The position numbers and the translations under genes are program-made. Positions 15,481 to 23,731 of a stretch of DNA of 45,134 nucleotides are shown here, piece by piece (position 1 is the stretch's first letter; every line of letters begins with the position of its first letter). This DNA is from Spirochaetales bacterium (lineage in GTDB: Bacteria > Spirochaetota > Spirochaetia > UBA9216): positions 1 to 45,134 of the forward strand of contig QKCC01000193.1 of assembly GCA_003245835.1 (NCBI GenBank), given 5' to 3'. The notes under the pieces are model-generated. The model was not told the DNA's origin. It ran no database searches and saw only the letters and a list, made by a program, of their open reading frames with translations.

Positions 15481-16550
15481 GAATATATTTCGAAAAACGA
15501 AAAAGTTATTCCGCGGGAGCGGCCGTACTTACTCCTGTAATATCTTTTGTTGTATCGCTTGTTCTTACCGCGATCATCCTCGCGGCTGTAAAACTCAACC
15601 CGGTCCAGGTATATTCGGCAATGTTCCGCGGCGCATTCGGGTCATGGCGGGATTTTACCGAAACCCTCGTAAAGGCCATACCGCTGATTCTGACAAGCAT
15701 AGGCGTTGCCACTGCATTCAAGCTTAAGTTCTGGAACATAGGCGCGGAAGGCCAGCTTGTGCTCGGGGGTATTGCCGCAAGCTGGGTAGCCCTGTTCTGG
15801 TCGTCATGGCTGCCCGCGCCGCTGCTGCTCCCGGCAGCTGTAATAGTCGGTGCTGCGGCCGGGGGTGTTTTCGCAGGAATTCCGGCAATACTCAAAGTAA
15901 AACTCAACGTCGACGAAACGCTGACGACTCTGATGCTTAATTACGCGGCAATAATAGGCTACAACGGAATATACAGCGGCCCTTGGCGGGACCCTAAAGG
16001 CTTCGGATTTCCGGGAACGGCGCAGTTCCCTCCGGCCGCCTGGCTTCCGAGGCTCTCGGGCAGGGCCCATATGGGCCTGGTACTGGCGCTGATAGCCGCC
16101 GCGATACTCTGGTTCGCTTTCTATAAAACAAAATGGGGGTTCGAGCTCCAGATGATAGGAAACAACAGGAAGGCGGCAAGGGTCCTCGGTGTGAATATAG
16201 GCAGAAACATCATAATAGCCCTTTTGATTTCCGGTGCAATGGCCGGTCTGGCCGGGGCGTGCGAGGTTACCGGAATCGCCAGAAGGCTTCAGCAGGGGCT
16301 TTCGCTCGGTTACGGCTACACCGCAATAATCATTGCATGGATGAGCAGGCTTAACCCGGCAGTATGCATACCCGTTTCAATTCTGATGGCGGGGCTGCTC
16401 GTAGGCGGCGACAGCGTACAGATAATGATGGGCGTTCCATCGGCCATGGGCGAAGTTATGCAGGGCATGATCCTTTTTCCGATGCTCGCCGGGTCAATCT
16501 TTGCCGAGTACCGGCTGCGCATAACAGCAAACAGGGAGGCCCGGGCATGA
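15477..16550 (+). CDS. ABC importer permease 1 (BMP/nucleoside type)
   Basis: 357 residues with about nine hydrophobic segments. Branched-chain/nucleoside permease motifs are clear: NIGAEGQLVLGGIAASW (near residue 80), KTKWGFELQMIGNNRKAARVLGVN (near 220) and AGACEVTGI, the usual coupling region. It pairs with permease 2 as a heterodimer. The start overlaps the ATPase stop by four bases, so translation is coupled. It ends in an ATGA overlap with permease 2. Confidence 0.92.
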   Translation: MRIYFEKRKSYSAGAAVLTPVISFVVSLVLTAIILAAVKLNPVQVYSAMFRGAFGSWRDFTETLVKAIPLILTSIGVATAFKLKFWNIGAEGQLVLGGIAASWVALFWSSWLPAPLLLPAAVIVGAAAGGVFAGIPAILKVKLNVDETLTTLMLNYAAIIGYNGIYSGPWRDPKGFGFPGTAQFPPAAWLPRLSGRAHMGLVLALIAAAILWFAFYKTKWGFELQMIGNNRKAARVLGVNIGRNIIIALLISGAMAGLAGACEVTGIARRLQQGLSLGYGYTAIIIAWMSRLNPAVCIPVSILMAGLLVGGDSVQIMMGVPSAMGEVMQGMILFPMLAGSIFAEYRLRITANREARA

Positions 16551-17500
16551 TCCTGCTTCTGACTTCAATAATTGCAATCACGCTCAAAGCCGGTACTTCA
16601 CTGGTATTCGCGACTATCGGTGAAATCTACACCGAGAAATCAGGCATTCTGAACCTCGGAATTGAAGGAATAATGCTAATGAGCGCGGTGATTTCCTTTA
16701 CCGTTTCATATTACACCGGCAGCCTCTTTGCCGCAGTTCTTGCCGCGATGCTTACCGGAGGACTTCTTTCGCTGCTTCACGCGTTCCTGTCTATAACAAT
16801 GCGGGCTCAGCAGGTAGTCAGCGGACTCAGCATTACCCTCTTCGGTACGGGTATGGCCAGTTTTCTCGGACAGACGCTCGGACCGGAATCCAACAGCGGC
16901 TATATGATTGGACTCAGCGCGGCAAAATTCGTCAGCAAGGCTGTTCCAGGCCTGTCGAGGATTCCGATCATCGGCGCGGTATTCAACCAGGATCCGCTGA
17001 CCTATATTGTGCTCCTGCTTCTTCCGCTTGCATGGTTTTTTATGTACCGGACAAAATACGGGCTGAACCTCAGGGCTGTAGGAGAAAACCCGCAGACTGC
17101 AGACGCGATGGGAATCAATGTAACCCGAACAAGGTATATATACACGGTATTCGGAGGTGTGATGGCCGGTATAGGCGGAGCCCATCTGTCGCTTGCATAC
17201 ACGCCGGGATGGACTGAAAATATCACCGGTGGACGGGGCTGGATTGTAATCGCTCTTGTAATATTTTCCCTTTGGAACCCCTCGCGTGCCATATGGGGAG
17301 CAATCCTGTTCGGCGGAATAAATGCAGTACAATTCAGGCTTCAGGCTTCCGGTGCCCAAATTCCTGCACCGATTCTGAATATGCTGCCTTACCTTGTAAC
17401 GATTGCTGTTCTGATTGTCATAACGGTATGGGAAAACAGAAAACGCACAACAGGAGCACCGGCAGCACTCGGCGTTCCCTACCAGCGTGAAGAAAAATGA
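16547..17500 (+). CDS. ABC importer permease 2 (BMP/nucleoside type)
   Basis: 317 residues with about eight membrane segments. NLGIEGIMLMSAVISF near residue 37 and YRTKYGLNLRAVGENPQTADAMGIN near 165 are the standard motifs of the second permease in nucleoside importers. The start at 16547 (ATGA overlap with the preceding stop) is backed by GGGAGG upstream; an in-frame extension to 16364 lies wholly within permease 1 and is rejected. The gene ends nine bases before the convergent LuxR-type gene, with no terminator visible between them. Confidence 0.92.
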   Translation: MILLLTSIIAITLKAGTSLVFATIGEIYTEKSGILNLGIEGIMLMSAVISFTVSYYTGSLFAAVLAAMLTGGLLSLLHAFLSITMRAQQVVSGLSITLFGTGMASFLGQTLGPESNSGYMIGLSAAKFVSKAVPGLSRIPIIGAVFNQDPLTYIVLLLLPLAWFFMYRTKYGLNLRAVGENPQTADAMGINVTRTRYIYTVFGGVMAGIGGAHLSLAYTPGWTENITGGRGWIVIALVIFSLWNPSRAIWGAILFGGINAVQFRLQASGAQIPAPILNMLPYLVTIAVLIVITVWENRKRTTGAPAALGVPYQREEK

Positions 17501-17509
17501 AATCAGGAC

Positions 17510-18310
17510 TCAGTCTTCTGTAAAGAAACCCCTGTAAACAGCAATAAGCCGGCTCCTGTTATGGATGCCGGTTTTTTTATAAATATTATTCAGATGGCTT
17601 TTTACCGTAGCGTCGGAGATATTCATAAAATCGGACAGCTCTCCATTCGTCAGTTTTCCATGCAGACATAGAGCAGCCATCACCTCGTACTCTTTTTTCG
17701 TGAATTCCACCCCGCCGTTTTCAGTGTGAGACATTCTTTTTCGGAATTCCTCATCGAACGGAAGATTTTTTCTGGCTTCTCCCAGCTCCGCAGCCATTCG
17801 TCCGAATCTTCTGTTCAGTATGGATAAAAAATCCCTGTACACAATATAAATCATCAGATATACGAACAGAACAAACATAAGGCGATCAGCCGCGTAGAAA
17901 AAACCGGATCCGCTGCTGTAGGAATACAAGAGTATCAGCAGACAGTTGAACAGGGCTGTAAAATACAGCAGAACCGGTTTAAGAAGTGAATATCGGTATG
18001 CAATCGTGATTCCGAGCAGAAAAAGGACCATAGAACCAATCTCGCCGGTATGAAACAGTTCAACCGTTCCGACAAGGTAAAACAGAACTATCTGGAACAA
18101 TTTTGAATAGAACCGCAGGCCGGCCCTTCGTTTTGAAAAAACTGTGATTAGAATTACAGCAAGACCGGCAAGAAAATACACAATATCGGCGGCTGCAGGA
18201 ACAGGATGAACAGTACCGCCCGACAGCCTGTTCAGCAGGTGACCGAGAGCACCGGCCAGGCTGCAGAGAATACCGTTCAGGATTCCTGCCCTGTAAAAAA
18301 ATTTGTTCAT
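17510..18310 (-). CDS. Membrane-bound LuxR-type (GerE helix-turn-helix) regulator
   Basis: 266 residues. The first ~180 residues form about six hydrophobic segments; a charged linker follows, then a C-terminal GerE/LuxR helix-turn-helix (FTKKEYEVMAALCLHGKLTNGELSDFMNISDATVKSHL, ending KTGIHNRSRLI). It would bind DNA from the membrane, sensing an unknown signal; there is no receiver domain. The ATG at 18310 is chosen because residues upstream of it overlap the LUD gene and are not hydrophobic; the ribosome site is weak. It lies eight bases downstream of the LUD-domain gene, so the two form one unit. Confidence 0.83.
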   Translation of the reverse strand: MNKFFYRAGILNGILCSLAGALGHLLNRLSGGTVHPVPAAADIVYFLAGLAVILITVFSKRRAGLRFYSKLFQIVLFYLVGTVELFHTGEIGSMVLFLLGITIAYRYSLLKPVLLYFTALFNCLLILLYSYSSGSGFFYAADRLMFVLFVYLMIYIVYRDFLSILNRRFGRMAAELGEARKNLPFDEEFRKRMSHTENGGVEFTKKEYEVMAALCLHGKLTNGELSDFMNISDATVKSHLNNIYKKTGIHNRSRLIAVYRGFFTED

Positions 18311-18318
18311 TTCACAGT

Positions 18319-18954
18319 CTAAAACCCAAGTGCTTCTCCGACCAGGAAGACTTTGATCCTGCCGGCAGGGGCTGATCTCCTTGTTATAACGGTATGACTG
18401 CAGATACAATCATCTGACTGGCAGTCCGAACAGATTCCGGTTGCAGCGCATGGAGTATTCCGCTCCAGCCTGACCGCATTCAGCGGAGCTGCTTCATTTC
18501 TTGCTCGGGACAGGGCTTCCTGCCGGGTTTCAGCCACCTTGTTCATACCGGCCAGTACGATGATGTTCCGCGGACCGTAGATCAGGGCGGCAAGGCGGTT
18601 GCCCCTTCCGTCTATATTCACAAGCTCTCCGTCCATGCTTATCGCATTGGAACTCATAATATAGTAATCACAGCTGAGCGCCTTATGATAGATATCGTAT
18701 ATTTCCTCCGGGGTTTCCGCGGAATCCCTGTCGAAAACCGCGCAGCTGCCGTTTTTTAGAGCTTCCTTCAGCCCGGTCTCATCAATAGTTACCGACCCGC
18801 CCCAGCTTACGGACGAACCCTCCGGGATCTGCTCGAGTAGGGCTTTTACTGCCTCTGCAGATGTCTCAAAGTATGCGGCAGTCATTTGGCGCTTGTGCAT
18901 TGCCTTGATCAGTTTTTCCGCACGGTTTTTATAGTGTTGTTTTCTAATGTCCAT
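18319..18954 (-). CDS. LUD-domain (LutC/YkgG-like) protein
   Basis: 211 residues with the LUD fold (Pfam PF02589): SSVSWGGSVTIDETGLKEAL, DYYIMSSNAISMDGELVNIDGRGNRLAALIYGPRNIIVLAGMNK. A Cys-rich C-terminal patch (CAATGICSDCQSDDCIC, about 170-187) may bind a metal or Fe-S cluster. LutC homologues take part in L-lactate oxidation with LutA and LutB, but neither is present here, so stand-alone function is uncertain. It has no ribosome site; TAGAAT lies seven bases before the ATG, suggesting a leaderless message. It is followed immediately by the membrane LuxR-type gene. Confidence 0.85.
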   Translation of the reverse strand: MDIRKQHYKNRAEKLIKAMHKRQMTAAYFETSAEAVKALLEQIPEGSSVSWGGSVTIDETGLKEALKNGSCAVFDRDSAETPEEIYDIYHKALSCDYYIMSSNAISMDGELVNIDGRGNRLAALIYGPRNIIVLAGMNKVAETRQEALSRARNEAAPLNAVRLERNTPCAATGICSDCQSDDCICSHTVITRRSAPAGRIKVFLVGEALGF

Positions 18955-18961
18955 GGAATTT

Positions 18962-18967
18962 ATTCTA
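18962..18967 (-). promoter_or_regulatory. -10 box directly before the LUD gene (leaderless candidate)
   Basis: On the minus strand TAGAAT (18967-18962) is followed by seven bases and then the ATG at 18954. There is no Shine-Dalgarno and no clear -35 in the AT-rich divergent spacer shared with the cyclase gene at 19015. Confidence 0.45.
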
Positions 18968-19014
18968 TCATATTTTTATTTAATTATGATATATTGATTT
19001 AATAGAGAAGGTTT

Positions 19015-20568
19015 ATGAATACCCCGAACGACATTCTTGACGAAACGGTGCGCATCTGCACTTCCCTTTCACGCGAGAACTCACTCAATACGATGGTTTC
19101 AATCCTTGTGGAGCAGTGCCTCGATATCAGCCGCTCCGAACTTGCAGGGCTTTATTTTTACCCTGAAAGCGGCGGCACCCCGAGGCTGGTTTACAAAAGG
19201 GGCTGGTACCAGCTTCCGGATCGGCTTAAAAAGGATTCGGATCTGATCAGTTTTGCGGAAGACTGCGGGGAGGCAATTGTTCTGCTGGAAAGAAAAGAGT
19301 CCCCGTTTTCCGGTGTTCTTCTTGATCCGAAAATGAACAGCGGGATTATCCTTCCGCTCAATGTGCCGACAGAGAGGCTCGGGTACCTGATCCTTAATTC
19401 GGACAGGGAAAATTTTTATACCGGCGACCGCTTCAGGTTCCTTGAATCTGTATCCAAATTTGCGGGCGGACTGCTACACAATTCAGTAATGTACAGCCAG
19501 CTTAAAGACTACGTCCGTAAAATTGAGGCGATGGAGAGATACCAGAAAAACATCTTCTCATCCATGTCCGATTTTCTTATTACAGTCAACTCAACCGGCA
19601 GGATACAGTATTTCAATGCTGCCGCGGAACGAAAACTCGCTCTGACTGAGGAGGCGGTAGGTCATGATTTTGAAGAGGTGTTCGGAAAGATTCTGACACC
19701 CAAGGTTCTGAAAACAATCTCTAAATCTGAACTTTCAGGTGAATCTGTTCTGGGCATCGAAGGAATACTTAAGATACCTTCAGACAATATTGATTATTCG
19801 CTTAACATAAACCCTCTTCTGGGCAAGAGGGGCAGACATGAAGGACTGACCCTGATTTTCAAGGATCAAAGCGCCGAGAAAGAAATGAAGGCGAAGATGA
19901 GTGTCGCTATTGAAGAACGAAGGCTGATCAAGGACATGTTCTCGAGATACCTTTCGAACGATATAATCAATCACCTGATGGAGAGCCCTGAGCTTGTCAA
20001 TCCCGGCGGTTCCAAAAAAACTGCGACAGTCTTTTTTGCGGACATCAGGGGATACACCGCTTTTTCTGAAACCCAGGAGCCCGAAAATATAATCGAAATA
20101 CTGAACGAATATTTCAGGGAAGCTGTTGAAATCGTCATAGATTACGGCGGCTATATCGATAAATTCATCGGGGACTGCATAATGGCGGCCTGGGGTGTGC
20201 CGCTGTCGAATGACGAAGAAGACGCAAAAAAAGCGGTCGGATGCGCGGTTGAAATCCAGCGGCTTGTCGCATCAAAGGAGCGCAAGTTTTTCCGGGGCAA
20301 GGCTGAATCACTGAAAATCGGCATAGGCATGCATTCGGGACCGCTTGTAGCCGGAAACCTCGGAAGCAGCAGGAGGATGGATTATTCGATAATCGGCGAC
20401 ACAGTCAACCTTGCCGCAAGGCTTGAAGGCGTTGCCGGGCCGAACGAAATAATAATCACCGGAAACACCCGCAGCATGCTCGGAGACAGCTTCAACCTGG
20501 AAAAACGAAAGCCGGTCATGGTCAAGGGAAAAAAAGAACCAATAGAGATCTATAATGTAGCCGTCTAA
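19015..20568 (+). CDS. Adenylate cyclase with GAF and PAS sensor domains
   Basis: 517 residues, soluble. GAF-like domain at about 5-158, PAS-like domain at about 172-288, a short helical linker and a class III cyclase domain at about 335-517. Catalytic residues are complete: metal ligands Asp343 and Asp387, adenine-specific Lys383 and Asp462, and transition-state residues Asn465 and Arg469. It should make cAMP in the cytoplasm under control of a small ligand or redox signal at the GAF or PAS domain. AAGG precedes the ATG. The following membrane HEAT-repeat gene begins 38 bases after its stop and is probably in the same operon, so the HEAT protein may be a partner or effector. Confidence 0.93.
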   Translation: MNTPNDILDETVRICTSLSRENSLNTMVSILVEQCLDISRSELAGLYFYPESGGTPRLVYKRGWYQLPDRLKKDSDLISFAEDCGEAIVLLERKESPFSGVLLDPKMNSGIILPLNVPTERLGYLILNSDRENFYTGDRFRFLESVSKFAGGLLHNSVMYSQLKDYVRKIEAMERYQKNIFSSMSDFLITVNSTGRIQYFNAAAERKLALTEEAVGHDFEEVFGKILTPKVLKTISKSELSGESVLGIEGILKIPSDNIDYSLNINPLLGKRGRHEGLTLIFKDQSAEKEMKAKMSVAIEERRLIKDMFSRYLSNDIINHLMESPELVNPGGSKKTATVFFADIRGYTAFSETQEPENIIEILNEYFREAVEIVIDYGGYIDKFIGDCIMAAWGVPLSNDEEDAKKAVGCAVEIQRLVASKERKFFRGKAESLKIGIGMHSGPLVAGNLGSSRRMDYSIIGDTVNLAARLEGVAGPNEIIITGNTRSMLGDSFNLEKRKPVMVKGKKEPIEIYNVAV

Positions 20569-20606
20569 TGCAGCTCTCCGGCTGTGTTCGGCATTGGAGG
20601 ACAGGA

Positions 20607-23186
20607 ATGGAAATATATCCCGGTTTCAGTATGCCTCTCTGGAGCATAATTACAATAATTTCAGCCGTTGCAGCCCTGCTTGTTTTTTTAATTATCAGGG
20701 TATATCTGAATTATGCCTTTTTAAAAAAATGCGACAGGGCTTTGAACGATACCGAGTCCATGACGGAACTCAGGGCGATGCCGTCCGACAGGCTGCTGAG
20801 GCGTTCGCGCCTGATAGAGAAAGCAGCGGAAAGAAACGGAATTGAGCTTATATCTGCCGTCGGACTTGATGTTATTTGGGAAAAGCAGTTTTTAGTCTAC
20901 AGAAAGACAAAGTACCTTAGGAAATTTGTTAAATATTTTCAGGAGAAGGGACTCTTCTTCTGTATTTTAGGCGGAAAAAACAAACCGGCAGTCGAGAAAA
21001 TATTCGTTAAGACACTCAGCCAGAGCAGCGATCCGAACCTGCTGAAGAAGATCGCGACAGCCTGCGCAGGAACTGATTTCGACGGAGAATACGCCTCCGG
21101 AATAACGGGCGACAGGTTTCAGGAACTTACAGAGCTGACCGGGGATTCAGAATGGCCGGTACGGTTCTTTGCCGTCAAACTTCTGCTTTATATCGATGAT
21201 CAGAGAGCCGAGCGGATAATCTGGGATGCATTCAGGGATCCGTCGGCTGTAATCCGCAGAGCCGCGGCAGCTGAATTCAAACCGGACGACACATCGCGGC
21301 TGAGCGCCAGGCTGAAGGGACTTTTACTCGATGACCCTGCCTACCGCGTACGAAAAGCCGCCAGGATTCGGCTCGACTCCGATTTTCCCGAATACTACCG
21401 AATACAGGCTGACAGCCTGACAAAGCCCCAGACAATACATGTCCTCGGCCTGCTTCACGAAGGGTCAGACGAAGACGAAAATACTGCGATCGAATTTCTG
21501 CAGTCCGAAGATCTGGAAATCCGGCTTCAGGCGGCTCTTCACCTGCAGCAGCAGGGAAGCCTTGTCAGGCTTTTTGCGGGGGTCCCCGCCGGCGACAAGG
21601 CGGAGTATGAGCGGGTAAGGAACCTGCTCAAAAAAGCCTGCGAGGTTAACTGCACTGAATTCCTGAAAGAGCTTGAAAATACTGTAAACCCGGCCGCCGT
21701 TCAGCTGTCGGCTGAACTTCTGAAAAAAAACGGAAACCGCTCCTTCATAGACAAACTAGCAGAGAAGGTCTTCACGGACAGCTTCAGGGAAAGCAGCCGC
21801 GAACATTACCTTGAAATATACAGGGAAGCGGTTGAATGCATATCACTCAGGGGTACAGACAGAGCTCTTGAGCTGCTGAACAGGGAACTTAAAAACAGGC
21901 ACGGCGATATGGAACTCGCAGCTGTCATTCTGCCGATGCTTCCGGTCCGCGGTGATTCAGTCTTTATTCCGACGCTGATCTCACTGCTGAAAAGTGAAAG
22001 CTTCGCCGATGCGGCCTTACTGCGTTCAACGATCGAACGCTTCCCCGCTTCCATGTATATCGCCGATCTGATAGCAATACTGCGCAGCAGTCCGGAACAG
22101 TATTCACTTGCTGTACGGAAAGAGGCATTCAAGGTTCTCGGAGAACTCAAACTGCCGTGCTGTCTTCAGATGATTCTTGAACACCTGAAACTGCTGAGCA
22201 GTTCGGAACAGAAGGAATTTGCGGCGATTCTGACCAGCTTCGATGAAGAAAAATTCTCTGAGAGGGTTGAAGGACTGCTTGAAAGCTGTGATTCCGAAAC
22301 GAAATGCGCAGTCATGAGCGCACTTCCCGTCACCGGGCTTAAAAAATTCGTGAAGGTAATCAAGGATTCCGCAAAAGACCCCGACCCGGATGTCAGGATT
22401 GCAGGAATCTGGGCCCTTGCAGGCTACGGCGAAACCAAGCTGATCAGCCAGATGACGGACATGCTCAGAGATCCGGTCGAGCGGGTCCGGCGCGAAACCG
22501 CCTCTGTAATCGCAGAATACGGAACCCCGTCGGCCATGGAAGAACTCAAGGCCGTACTATCCGATGAAAATGAAGTGCTCCCGGTTAAATCCGCTGCTGT
22601 TTACGGCTTTGGAAAATCAGGCCGCACCGAGTCGATCAACATACTGGTTGATTTCATGGAGGACCCTGAACTGCGCCCGCTGATCATCAAGGCTCTGTCC
22701 GGAAAAACCGCCAAGGGTGAAATCAGGCTGATGGTGGAACTGTTCAAGGACGCTGCCCCGCAGCTGCGTGAATATATTGCGGAAGCCTTCAAGGGCATGG
22801 GAGAATCTTCGGAGTCCGCTATAATCGAGCTTTTAAGCGAAGAGATTGCATCTTTAAGAGATATCCTTTCCGAAATCCTGCTGAAAACCGGCTATGTGGA
22901 ATCAACGGTCCGTAAACTCAGGCACCGGATGCCGGAAAAAAGAAAAGAGGCGGCAGCGACGCTCGCGCTCATGCAGACAAAAGAGGCGTTTAAGGGTATG
23001 GTGCTTGCGGCGAGGGATCCCGATTCCGATGTCCGGGTGGAAGTATTGAAAGCACTCGAAAAACTGAACACCCCTGACGGGGAACCTATACTCAGTGCGC
23101 TGAAGGAAGACCCGGACAAGCGCGTCAGGAAATATACCCTCTGGGCGCTTGAAAGACTGCAGGCCAAAAATACAGAGGCAGGTTAA
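20607..23186 (+). CDS. Membrane-anchored HEAT-repeat protein
   Basis: 859 residues. One N-terminal membrane segment (about 9-30) is followed by a long cytoplasmic alpha-solenoid. HEAT-type units are clear, for example DPSAVIRRAAAAEF, DPDPDVRIAGIWALAGYGE, DPVERVRRETASVIAEYG and DPDSDVRVEVLKALEKL near the end. Such repeats are protein-binding scaffolds; no catalytic motif is seen. The start at 20607 is preferred because GGAGG lies eight bases upstream; an in-frame ATG at 20568 overlaps the cyclase stop and would add 13 polar residues before the membrane segment. Co-transcription with the cyclase suggests it anchors or reads out cyclic nucleotide signalling at the membrane; this is inference. 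Confidence 0.88.
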   Translation: MEIYPGFSMPLWSIITIISAVAALLVFLIIRVYLNYAFLKKCDRALNDTESMTELRAMPSDRLLRRSRLIEKAAERNGIELISAVGLDVIWEKQFLVYRKTKYLRKFVKYFQEKGLFFCILGGKNKPAVEKIFVKTLSQSSDPNLLKKIATACAGTDFDGEYASGITGDRFQELTELTGDSEWPVRFFAVKLLLYIDDQRAERIIWDAFRDPSAVIRRAAAAEFKPDDTSRLSARLKGLLLDDPAYRVRKAARIRLDSDFPEYYRIQADSLTKPQTIHVLGLLHEGSDEDENTAIEFLQSEDLEIRLQAALHLQQQGSLVRLFAGVPAGDKAEYERVRNLLKKACEVNCTEFLKELENTVNPAAVQLSAELLKKNGNRSFIDKLAEKVFTDSFRESSREHYLEIYREAVECISLRGTDRALELLNRELKNRHGDMELAAVILPMLPVRGDSVFIPTLISLLKSESFADAALLRSTIERFPASMYIADLIAILRSSPEQYSLAVRKEAFKVLGELKLPCCLQMILEHLKLLSSSEQKEFAAILTSFDEEKFSERVEGLLESCDSETKCAVMSALPVTGLKKFVKVIKDSAKDPDPDVRIAGIWALAGYGETKLISQMTDMLRDPVERVRRETASVIAEYGTPSAMEELKAVLSDENEVLPVKSAAVYGFGKSGRTESINILVDFMEDPELRPLIIKALSGKTAKGEIRLMVELFKDAAPQLREYIAEAFKGMGESSESAIIELLSEEIASLRDILSEILLKTGYVESTVRKLRHRMPEKRKEAAATLALMQTKEAFKGMVLAARDPDSDVRVEVLKALEKLNTPDGEPILSALKEDPDKRVRKYTLWALERLQAKNTEAG

Positions 23187-23195
23187 TATCCTGAC

Positions 23196-23642
23196 TCACT
23201 CACATAGTATCGAATAGATTTCATCAGACGATTCGGCATCAAGCAGCCGCTGCCTCTCGAAAGGGTCACGCAGCAGGCTGCTGATTTCGGACAAAAACTG
23301 TATATGCTGCTCGGCCCCGTGCACAGGGGACACCGTTAAAACAAAAATCCTGCCGGGGCTGCCGTCAAACGAATCGAAATCCACACCGTCTTTTTTTATT
23401 CCGAGGCAGCCCACAAGCTCTTCGACGGCATCGCTCTTTCCATGGGGAATGGCAACGCCGTTTTCCATACCCGTGGACATTTTGAGTTCGCGATCCATCA
23501 CGGCAGCCTTGATTTTGTCGCGATCCGAGACTTTTCCCCCGGCAATAAGAAGCCCGATAAGCGAATTGATTACTTCATCCTTGGTTTCTCCGCTGAGATC
23601 GACCGAAATCATATCTCTGGTCAGAATTTTATTAAGCTCCAT
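23196..23642 (-). CDS. ptsN: PTS EIIA-Ntr-like regulatory protein
   Basis: 148 residues forming one EIIA (fructose/Ntr) domain. The phosphoacceptor is His67 in NGVAIPHGKSD. The C-terminal HGAEQHIQFLSEISSLLRD helix is typical. The domain accepts phosphate from an HPr/NPr protein; with no permease genes nearby a regulatory role is more likely than sugar uptake. I chose the ATG at 23642 (MELNKILT) because a consensus promoter (TTGACA-17-TATTCT) ends seven bases before it; an upstream in-frame start at 23681 would lie between the -35 and the start of transcription. It is convergent with the HEAT gene (gap nine bases). Confidence 0.9.
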   Translation of the reverse strand: MELNKILTRDMISVDLSGETKDEVINSLIGLLIAGGKVSDRDKIKAAVMDRELKMSTGMENGVAIPHGKSDAVEELVGCLGIKKDGVDFDSFDGSPGRIFVLTVSPVHGAEQHIQFLSEISSLLRDPFERQRLLDAESSDEIYSILCE

Positions 23643-23649
23643 ATTTTTC

Positions 23650-23678
23650 AGAATAATTGGACAAATGTTTATTGTCAA
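23650..23678 (-). promoter_or_regulatory. ptsN promoter giving an apparently leaderless mRNA
   Basis: TTGACA (23678-23673), 17-bp spacer, TATTCT (23655-23650), then seven bases to the ATG. Transcription would begin at or next to the start codon. No ribosome site is present. Confidence 0.65.
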
Positions 23679-23731
23679 CAAAATTACCTTTATTTCAAGG
23701 CAGACGCCGGCAAATGGACTCCGGCTGTTTA

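Noticed and set aside
16706-17359. 217-codon open frame on the minus strand
   Set aside because: Antisense shadow of permease 2, whose sequence and overlaps with its neighbours are typical of the family.
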